This document shows positions 7,812 through 14,344 of a stretch of DNA of 64,000 nucleotides, one piece after another; position 1 is the first letter of the stretch, and each line of letters begins with the position of its first letter. The notes under the pieces were generated by a model that saw only the letters and a list, made by a program, of their open reading frames with translations, had not been told where the DNA came from and did no database searches. The translations under genes and the position numbers were made by a program. Source of the stretch: Rubrivivax sp. (lineage in GTDB: Bacteria; Pseudomonadota; Gammaproteobacteria; Burkholderiales; Burkholderiaceae_C). The stretch is taken from positions 1-64,000 of the forward strand of contig JADMJD010000112.1 in NCBI GenBank assembly GCA_018780805.1. Direction: 5' to 3'.

Positions 7812-8561
7812 TCAGTGGATCAAACCCAAACGAAGGGCCTTCAGAACGGCCTGGTGCTTGTTTGCACAGCCCAGCTTGTGCATGGCGTTGTTCACGTGCA
7901 GCACAGCCGTGCGTTCACTGATGCCCAGAATCTGGCCCACCTCCCAAGCGGTCTTGCCTTCCATGGTCCAGGAGAGCGCCTCAATCTCACGGGGCGTCAA
8001 GGCCGGGCGTTCCGGCTGCTGCGCTTCAGGCAGCAACAGGCGCAAGGCAGCCTCCTGGGCATGGACCGCAAACAACTGAAGGTCAGCAACAACGCGTTGC
8101 AGTTCCCCCACATTGCTGGGCAGGGGCTGATCCCGGTCCACGCCGAGCAAGAAGTGTCGTCCTTCAGGCAAGTGCAGGGCCATCGCGATCCCTGTGGTGA
8201 AACCGAAGTGGGACTGGTGCTCCCACAGGTCAATGGCGCCGCTGGCGATGTAGGTACTTTGATCCCAGATGATCGGCACGCTCTGGCGCTTGAGATGCTG
8301 CATCACCGGGTCGCGGCGGCCGAGTGTCGGGGCAAAGTAGGCGTCAACATAGGCGGCCGGGGTGTTGTCGACGATGATGAATTCGCTTTGGCCGAGGCCC
8401 CTGTCGACAACTGTGGTGGCCGACACGGTCTCGAAACCCAGCCCCTGCGTGAAGCGCACGACGGCGTCGCGGAACTCTTCGCGGTTCCGCGCTTCAAGGA
8501 CTGCCGTGTAGCCAGTCGGAAGCAGCATCCGTTGATCACGCTCCACGTGCAAATGGCGCAC
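7812..8561 (-). CDS. LuxR-family regulator with autoinducer-binding domain (LuxR solo)
   Basis: This 249-residue protein (GTG 8561; ATG 8528 also possible) has an N-terminal autoinducer-binding domain and a C-terminal LuxR helix-turn-helix (about residues 180-245, LTPREIEALSWTMEGKTAWEVG). Of the acyl-homoserine-lactone pocket residues, the Asp-Pro (RRDPVM), the later Trp (PIIWDQ) and the Gly (GFTTG) are present, but the Trp four residues before the Tyr of the W-x3-Y pair appears to be Tyr. No luxI lies in the window. It precedes the LPRGTW peptide and its exporter on the same strand and probably controls them. Base composition is visibly less GC-rich than the surroundings. Confidence 0.88.
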   Translation of the reverse strand: MRHLHVERDQRMLLPTGYTAVLEARNREEFRDAVVRFTQGLGFETVSATTVVDRGLGQSEFIIVDNTPAAYVDAYFAPTLGRRDPVMQHLKRQSVPIIWDQSTYIASGAIDLWEHQSHFGFTTGIAMALHLPEGRHFLLGVDRDQPLPSNVGELQRVVADLQLFAVHAQEAALRLLLPEAQQPERPALTPREIEALSWTMEGKTAWEVGQILGISERTAVLHVNNAMHKLGCANKHQAVLKALRLGLIH

Positions 8562-8573
8562 GCAAACTAGGGG

Positions 8574-8584
8574 CCCTGACAGGG
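8574..8584. promoter_or_regulatory. Palindrome CCCTG-A-CAGGG upstream of luxR
   Basis: A perfect 11-bp palindrome lies 13 nt before the luxR start, in the divergent luxR/8620 intergenic region. It shares ACAGGGT with the lux-box-like site before the peptide gene, so it could be an autoregulatory LuxR site. Confidence 0.35.
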
Positions 8585-8619
8585 TTTACAGCTTTCGGCG
8601 GAAGCGGCGATGACGAAAC

Positions 8620-9057
8620 ATGAGCACCATGCAAACCAGCACCGCACTCCGCCATTCACCCCCTCCGCCCTCCATCACGCCCGCGGTCGCACCGTGGACC
8701 TTGCGGGCGTGGCCTCCTTTATTGTGGCAGGCAGGGGAGACACCGGGCGCCCGGTTCCGGCACCTTGGCACACGGATCACGTTCACGGGCGACCGCATGG
8801 TGCGCATGGCCGGCCAGACGCTCTGGGGGGGCAGCCTGGACGACGGCGACGCCGGTGTCGCCTGGGACTGGGTTCAGATCTCGCGCGGCGTGGTCGCGCT
8901 GGCCGACCCGATGTCGGTGGTGACCAACCTGCGCCTGGTGGGCGACGAGGGCGAGGTGCTCACCGCGCTGCAGTCGTCGCTGTACCTGAACGCCCTGGTG
9001 CACGGCCTGCCGTGGCAGTCCGAGGTGGAACGCGCGCTGCGCGGCGCGCCGAATTGA
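8620..9057 (+). CDS. Hypothetical protein
   Basis: This is a 145-residue protein of unknown function (ATG 8620; ATG 8629 would remove three residues). The first 40 residues are proline-rich and probably disordered. The rest looks like a small compact fold with ITFTGDRMVRMAGQTLWGGS and an acidic, tryptophan-containing middle. I see no signal peptide, membrane helix or catalytic motif. It is divergent from luxR with a short shared intergenic region, so it could be controlled with the peptide locus, but nothing in its sequence ties it to peptide modification or immunity. Confidence 0.6.
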   Translation: MSTMQTSTALRHSPPPPSITPAVAPWTLRAWPPLLWQAGETPGARFRHLGTRITFTGDRMVRMAGQTLWGGSLDDGDAGVAWDWVQISRGVVALADPMSVVTNLRLVGDEGEVLTALQSSLYLNALVHGLPWQSEVERALRGAPN

Positions 9058-9134
9058 GCGCGCTGCTGTGACGTTGTCGGCGTCGTCAGCGCCGGCCGCA
9101 GCTCAGACGTTCAGCGCCTCAGCAATTCAACACC

Positions 9135-10301
9135 TCAGCGCACCGCCGCCGTCTTCAGCGTGCGCGCCACGTAGGCCACCGCCAGCACCGTCAGCGCGAT
9201 GCACACGCCCAGCGGCACGGCGTGTTCCAGCAGCGCGGTGGGTTCACCCTTCAGCACACGGCCCATCAACGTCACCTGGGCCAGGGCCGGCACCCACAGG
9301 TGCCAGGCCTGCACACCCTCCTGGTTGAACAGCGTGGCCAGCGGCAGCATGGACACACCCAGCACCACGACGGTGGCATTGGCCTGGGCCTCCTTGAAGC
9401 TCTTGCAGCGGATGGCGATCGCCATCAGCAACGCGGCCAGGGCGCCGGCCAGCGGCAGCAGCAGGGCCAGGAAACGCAGCATCTCCGGGGCGCCGAAGCG
9501 GAACAGCGCCGCCAGCGTCTCGCTCTTGAGCAACCACTGTCCGGGCAGGAAGCTGAAACACGAGAGCACCGCGATCAACATGCCGACGCTGGCCACCGCG
9601 CCCCACTTGCCCAGCACCAGGGCCGTGCGCGCCGCCGGGTTCATCAGCAGCGGCTCCAGCGAACCCCGCTCACGCTCGCCGGCCGTGGTGTCCAGGGCCG
9701 CGTTCAGCGCACCGTACAGCACCGCCATCAGCACGAAGTACGGCACCATCGTGGCCAGTTGCGCCGCGCGCGTGGCGGGGTTGGCGATGTCGCGCTCCTC
9801 CACCTGCATGGCCTCCAGCGCCGCCGGCGACAGCCCGCGCACCGCCAGCCGCAGCGTGGCCTGCTCGCGGTTGTAGCCCTGCAGCAAGTTCACCAGGCGC
9901 CGCATGCCGGTGTTGGCACGCTGGTTGGCGCTGCTGCCCACCACCTCGACCACGGGCGCGTCACCCCGTGCGAGTTGGGCCTCGAAGTCAGCCGGGATCA
10001 CCAGCACAGGGTCGCCGAGTTTGCTGTCCTGCAGCTGTTTTTCCCAGTCGGCCGGCGCGGGTTTGAGTGTGTAGGTCTGGCGCTGCAGGTAGTTCACCAG
10101 CGAAGGGCCATGGTCGAGACCGAGCACGACGATCTCACGCGCCTCGGCGCGTTTTTCCATGCCCGAGACCAGGGCCGAGATCAGCACCAGCACCAGCGGC
10201 CCGATGGCCACCGAGCTGAGCAGCACCATCAGCAGCGTGCGGCGGTCGCGCAGCGCATCCAGCAGTTCCTTGCGGAAGACGGTGAGGGCGTCGCGGATCA
10301 C
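9135..10301 (-). CDS. ABC-2 type transporter permease (NatB-like)
   Basis: This 388-residue permease has an N-terminal helix after RKELLDALRDRRTLLMVLLSS, a large extracytoplasmic domain (about residues 50-180), then five or six C-terminal helices. TTAGERERGSLEPLLMNP is the ABC-2/NatB hallmark preceding the membrane core. NatAB of Bacillus exports sodium, but homologues in Proteobacteria are largely uncharacterised. The start overlaps the ATPase gene stop (ATGA), and both follow a secreted hydrolase gene in one operon. The substrate is unknown. Confidence 0.88.
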   Translation of the reverse strand: MIRDALTVFRKELLDALRDRRTLLMVLLSSVAIGPLVLVLISALVSGMEKRAEAREIVVLGLDHGPSLVNYLQRQTYTLKPAPADWEKQLQDSKLGDPVLVIPADFEAQLARGDAPVVEVVGSSANQRANTGMRRLVNLLQGYNREQATLRLAVRGLSPAALEAMQVEERDIANPATRAAQLATMVPYFVLMAVLYGALNAALDTTAGERERGSLEPLLMNPAARTALVLGKWGAVASVGMLIAVLSCFSFLPGQWLLKSETLAALFRFGAPEMLRFLALLLPLAGALAALLMAIAIRCKSFKEAQANATVVVLGVSMLPLATLFNQEGVQAWHLWVPALAQVTLMGRVLKGEPTALLEHAVPLGVCIALTVLAVAYVARTLKTAAVR

Positions 10302-11071
10302 GATTGGCCTCCGCGGGCGCGTTCGTCGTCGGTGAAGGCCAGGTGCACAAAGGTCTCCTCGAAGTCGGTCTGCCCGGCGCGGGCGTTGAGTTCGGCCACC
10401 GTGCCTTCGGCCACGGTGCGGCCATGCGAGACCAGCACCACGCGGTCACAGAGGTAGGCCACCTCCTGCATGATGTGGGTGGAAAACACGATGCACTTGC
10501 CGTGTTCGTCGCGCAGGCGGCGCAGGGCCTCGCGCAGCGCGCGTGTGGCCAGCACGTCCAGGCCGTTGGTGGGCTCGTCCAGGATGATGTTGGCCGGGTC
10601 GTGCACCAGGGCACGGGCCAGCGCGGTCTTCATGCGTTCACCCTGGCTGAAGCCTTCGGTGCGGCGGTCCAGCAGGGCCTGCATCTCCAGCATCTGCGCC
10701 AGGGTCTCGGCGCGCTCGGCGGCCTGCTCGGCGCCCATGCCGTGCAGCCGGCCGTAGTAGACGATGTTCTCGCGCGCCGTCAGCCGCGGGTACAGGCCGC
10801 GCGCGTCGCTCAACACGCCCAGGCGGGCCAGGGCCTCGCGCGGCTTGCGGGCGACGTCGATGCCATCCACCGCGATGCGGCCGCTGTCGGGCTCGATCAG
10901 CGCCGCGACCATGCGCAGCGTGGTGGTCTTGCCGGCGCCGTTGGGGCCCAGCACGCCGGTGATGGCGCCGTCGTCGGCCGTCCAGCTGACACGGTCCACG
11001 GCCTGCACGGTGCGCGCCTTCTTGCCACGGCCCTGCACGAAGCGCTTGGCCAGGTCCTGCACTTCGATCAT
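10298..11071 (-). CDS. ABC transporter ATP-binding protein (NatA-like)
   Basis: This is a 257-residue ATPase with Walker A GPNGAGKTTTL (about residue 43), signature FSQGERMKTALARAL, Walker B NIILDEPTNGLD and the switch His in VFSTHIMQE. The wording is that of DrrA/NatA-type importers-turned-exporters. It pairs with the NatB-like permease downstream (ATGA overlap) and overlaps the hydrolase gene upstream by ATGA, so all three are translated from one message. Confidence 0.92.
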   Translation of the reverse strand: MIEVQDLAKRFVQGRGKKARTVQAVDRVSWTADDGAITGVLGPNGAGKTTTLRMVAALIEPDSGRIAVDGIDVARKPREALARLGVLSDARGLYPRLTARENIVYYGRLHGMGAEQAAERAETLAQMLEMQALLDRRTEGFSQGERMKTALARALVHDPANIILDEPTNGLDVLATRALREALRRLRDEHGKCIVFSTHIMQEVAYLCDRVVLVSHGRTVAEGTVAELNARAGQTDFEETFVHLAFTDDERARGGQS

Positions 11072-12531
11072 GACGGGCTCCCGGGTTGGATGGGCTGCCG
11101 TATGGGCTGGAAGACCGGCGGGCGCGGGATGGCCTCCACGCAGGCGGTGTCGACCTTCAGCGCGTCGGCGCCGGCTTCGGCGTCGATGAAGCGGAACAGC
11201 ACGTCACGCATGCAGCCGATGCCCATCACACCGTGGCCCGCGTTGGGCACCACCACGTGGCGGGCCATCGGGCCCAGCGCCTGTGCCGTGCGGGCGCCAT
11301 GGCGCGGCGGGGTCACCGGGTCCAGGCCACCGGACAGCACCAGCGTCGGCGCGCTGGCTGCCGGCATCTTGTAGAAGTCCGCCGGCACCACGCCGCGCGG
11401 CCATGTGGCGCAGGTTTCCTGGTACAGACGGGCGGCAAAGTCACCCAGGTCGGCGCCGGGGGCGTCCGTCGCGGCCGCCATGCGCGGCGCGTCTTCGGCG
11501 CAGACCACCGAGAAGTGCATGCCCTCGGCCATCTGGCCAAAACCACGGCGGCCGTTCAAGGCCCCGGCCACGCCGAAAAACGCCTCGAAGCGGCCGGCCG
11601 CAGCCTCGGCGATGGCCAGCGGCAGCGCCGAGGCCAGTGCCGGCGCGTACAGCGGCGCGCGCAGCAGCGCGCCGGCCATGTCGGCCGTCAACACCACCCG
11701 CTCAGGCAGGCCGGTGACCGGGTGCGTGAGCGTCACCTCCCGCGGTAGCGAGGCCAGCAAGCCCCGCCACTGGGCGCGCAGATCGGGGCTGCGGGCGCGG
11801 CAGGCGGCGTCGGCCTGGCACTGCGCCACCAGGGTGTCGAAGGCCGACTGGCCGTCGGTGGAGAAGCTGACCGGCAGCACCATGTCCGGCGGCGCCACAC
11901 CGTCGATCACCGACCGGCGCACGGCCTGCGGGAACAACCGTTGGTACTCCAGCGCCGCACGCGTGCCGTAGGAGCCGCCCACCAGGTTGATCTGCGCCGC
12001 ACCCAGGGCCTGGCGCACGGCGTCCACGTCGGCCATCGCGATGGTGGTGGTGTACTGGCGCAGGTCGCCGTGCGCCAGCTTCTGCAAGGCGTCGCGGCAG
12101 CGGGCCAGGCGCTCGCGCATCGCGGCCGGGTCGGCCTGCTCGCGCATCGGGCGTGTGGGGTCGGGCGCTTCGCAGGCCAACGGGGCGCTGCGGCCGGTGC
12201 CGCGCTGGTCGACCAGCACGATGTCGCGCCGGTTCGACAGCCGCGCCAGCAGGCGGCTCATCGGGCCGGCCAGCTCGATCGCACTCTGGCCCGGGCCGCC
12301 GGCAAAGAAGAAGACCGGGTCGGGCTTCTTGTTGCGCGCCAGGGCCGGCAGCACGGCGTAGTGGATGTCGATGCTGGGGCCGTCGGGCCGGGCCGGGTCG
12401 AGCGGGCGGGCGACGGTGCCGCACACAGCGTCGTGTTCGACACCGCGCAGGCGGCAGGGCTCGGGCAAGGCAGCGTCGGCCAGGCTGGCACCAAGGGCCA
12501 AGGCCAGGGGCAGGAGGTGGTGGGGTCTCAT
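11068..12531 (-). CDS. Secreted alpha/beta hydrolase, tripeptidyl-aminopeptidase-like
   Basis: This 487-residue protein has a signal peptide (cleavage near ASLADA). Family S33 features: the oxyanion segment FFFAGGPGQSAIE, DQRGTGRSAPL, the nucleophile elbow GGSYGTRAALEY, the acid in LSGGLDPVTPP and the His in NAGHGVM. Relatives (TAP, SlpD/E, prolyl aminopeptidases) release short N-terminal peptides. It is the first gene of an operon with a NatAB-like transporter (ATGA overlap), which suggests a joint role in handling a peptide or other small molecule. The exact substrate is unknown. Confidence 0.88.
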   Translation of the reverse strand: MRPHHLLPLALALGASLADAALPEPCRLRGVEHDAVCGTVARPLDPARPDGPSIDIHYAVLPALARNKKPDPVFFFAGGPGQSAIELAGPMSRLLARLSNRRDIVLVDQRGTGRSAPLACEAPDPTRPMREQADPAAMRERLARCRDALQKLAHGDLRQYTTTIAMADVDAVRQALGAAQINLVGGSYGTRAALEYQRLFPQAVRRSVIDGVAPPDMVLPVSFSTDGQSAFDTLVAQCQADAACRARSPDLRAQWRGLLASLPREVTLTHPVTGLPERVVLTADMAGALLRAPLYAPALASALPLAIAEAAAGRFEAFFGVAGALNGRRGFGQMAEGMHFSVVCAEDAPRMAAATDAPGADLGDFAARLYQETCATWPRGVVPADFYKMPAASAPTLVLSGGLDPVTPPRHGARTAQALGPMARHVVVPNAGHGVMGIGCMRDVLFRFIDAEAGADALKVDTACVEAIPRPPVFQPIRQPIQPGSPS

Positions 12532-12605
12532 GGCGCCGCATTGTGGCGGCGGGGTCCGCCCCCGGCGGGCGGCTGCGGACGAACGGCCGGCCGGCGCGGC
12601 GAACG

Positions 12606-12621
12606 GCCCGCCCTGGCGGGC
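12606..12621 (-). terminator. GC-rich hairpin after the thioredoxin-domain gene
   Basis: GCCCGCC and GGCGGGC form a 7-bp inverted repeat with a 2-nt centre, 43 nt past the stop of the gene ending at 12664. No real U-tract follows, so it is only a weak terminator candidate. Confidence 0.3.
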
Positions 12622-12663
12622 GGGCGGCGGCTCAGGCCGGGTTCAGGCTCGACTCAGCGCAGT

Positions 12664-14229
12664 TCAGGCCGATTTGGCAGCCGGCTTCAGCAGGCCTTGG
12701 CAGGCCTCGCGCGCCGAGGCCTCGACCCCCCGGCAGACACCGTCCAGCTGGCGCTGCAATCGCTGCAGCGCGGCGGCCTGCTTGCCGTCAGCGTTCCAGC
12801 TGACGAGCTTTTTGCCCAGCCGCTGCAGCGAACGCACGCTGCGGCCGCTGAAGGCGCTGCTGTCCTTGCCGGCCTCGGTGATCAGCTGCGCGGCGGTGGC
12901 CTCGATGCGCTTGCTGTCCTGCGGCGCCAGGTCCACCAGCGCCGTCAGGTAGCTGTTGCCCCATTGCAGCCGGGTGGCGGGCCCTTCGCTCTTGGCAAAA
13001 GCCTGGCCGTACCAGTCCAGCGCCTGCGCGGTCTGGCCGCGCTTGCGCGCGTTGCCGCCGAGCTGGCTCATCAGGTAGTAGGGCGAGTGGCTGCGGGCCA
13101 GGTTGCTTTTGAGCAGCGCATCGCTGTCGTCCCACTGGCCGACCTGGCCCAGCGCGTAGGCGGCGGCAGTGATCACGGCCTGGCGCTCGTAGCCGTCGGT
13201 GATCTCGCGGTCGTCGCGCGCCACATGCGTTTTCACCTCGGCCACCAGGGCGGCCGGCAGATCGGGCTTGATGCTGTCGCGCGGCTGGCCCAGGCGGGCC
13301 AGCGCGATGCGGCCGATCAAGGCCGAGATGCGGTCGCCACGGGACAGGCCGGCGTCGGCCTCCAGGCGGCGCAGGGCGGCGGCGAAGTTGGCCACCAGCG
13401 GCGCACGCTCGGCGCTGTCGTCGTCCGTCAGCGCGCGCACGATCTCGGCGGCTTCGTTGGCCAGCACGTCGGCATGACGGCGCGCCAGCGCCGGATCGGC
13501 CAGCACCTTGGCCACACGTTCGCGCAGCGCGGCGTCGGCCTTCAGGCCCTTGCCTTCGTCGCTGGCGGCCACGGCCTTGAGCCACAACCGGGTGCTGGTG
13601 TCGGCATCGGCGGCAGGGGCGGCCAGCGCCAGCTGGGCCAGCACGCCGGGCAGATCGGTGTCGGACACCAGCCGCTGCTCGTCGGTGCCGAACGAATAAA
13701 ACGCCAGCATGCGCCACTCGCCAGCCGTCAGCGGCTTGCCGGCGCGGGCATCGGCCAGCACCTCGGCCACGGTGCGGCCACCGGCCAGGCCCAGCTGCAG
13801 CACGGCCATCATGCGCTCGGGGTCGGCTTCGCCCGGCAGGCGGGTGATCTCGGCCCCGGCCGGGTTGAACAGCACCACGGTGGGGTAGCCGCTCACCTTG
13901 AACCGGCTGCCGATCTTCTGCGCGCCGGGGCGGTCACCGTCCACGTGCACGGCCACGAAACCACGCGAGGCCTGGGCAAAGTCCTGGCGGTTGAAGAACG
14001 TGGCCTTCAGCTGGTTGCACGGCGGGCACCACGTCGCGCCCCAGTACATCAGCAGAGGCTTGTTCTGCGCCTTGGCCTGGGCAAAGAGCCGGTCGACATC
14101 GGCGTCCACCGCGGCGGGCAGCCAGGTGACGTTGCTGGACGGGGGGCCGATGGCGGCCTGGGCAGGGTTGACGGCGGGCGCGCAGATCAGCGCACAAATG
14201 ATCGTCATGGCGCGCAGGGCAGGGGTCAT
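12664..14229 (-). CDS. Secreted thioredoxin-domain protein with long helical C-terminus
   Basis: This 521-residue protein starts at ATG 14229, with GGAG 8 nt upstream; an ATG at 14250 is less likely. A signal peptide (cleavage near NPAQA) is followed by a thioredoxin fold (about residues 30-150) with active site ATWCPPCNQ and a cis-Pro in SGYPTVVLF. The remaining 370 residues are Ala/Leu-rich helices resembling tetratricopeptide-like repeats. It probably acts as a periplasmic thiol-disulfide enzyme or scaffold. It is divergent from prsT. No redox partner lies next to it. Confidence 0.82.
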   Translation of the reverse strand: MTPALRAMTIICALICAPAVNPAQAAIGPPSSNVTWLPAAVDADVDRLFAQAKAQNKPLLMYWGATWCPPCNQLKATFFNRQDFAQASRGFVAVHVDGDRPGAQKIGSRFKVSGYPTVVLFNPAGAEITRLPGEADPERMMAVLQLGLAGGRTVAEVLADARAGKPLTAGEWRMLAFYSFGTDEQRLVSDTDLPGVLAQLALAAPAADADTSTRLWLKAVAASDEGKGLKADAALRERVAKVLADPALARRHADVLANEAAEIVRALTDDDSAERAPLVANFAAALRRLEADAGLSRGDRISALIGRIALARLGQPRDSIKPDLPAALVAEVKTHVARDDREITDGYERQAVITAAAYALGQVGQWDDSDALLKSNLARSHSPYYLMSQLGGNARKRGQTAQALDWYGQAFAKSEGPATRLQWGNSYLTALVDLAPQDSKRIEATAAQLITEAGKDSSAFSGRSVRSLQRLGKKLVSWNADGKQAAALQRLQRQLDGVCRGVEASAREACQGLLKPAAKSA

Positions 14230-14344
14230 CAGAGCTCCAGGGTGTGACACAGTCCCGCAAATTGTGCGCCGGGTTGAACCAATGTGTGTGGCGTCGCGTC
14301 AATCCGCACAGGGCAAAAGGCCGGTGGTGGCCTAGGATCAGCGG

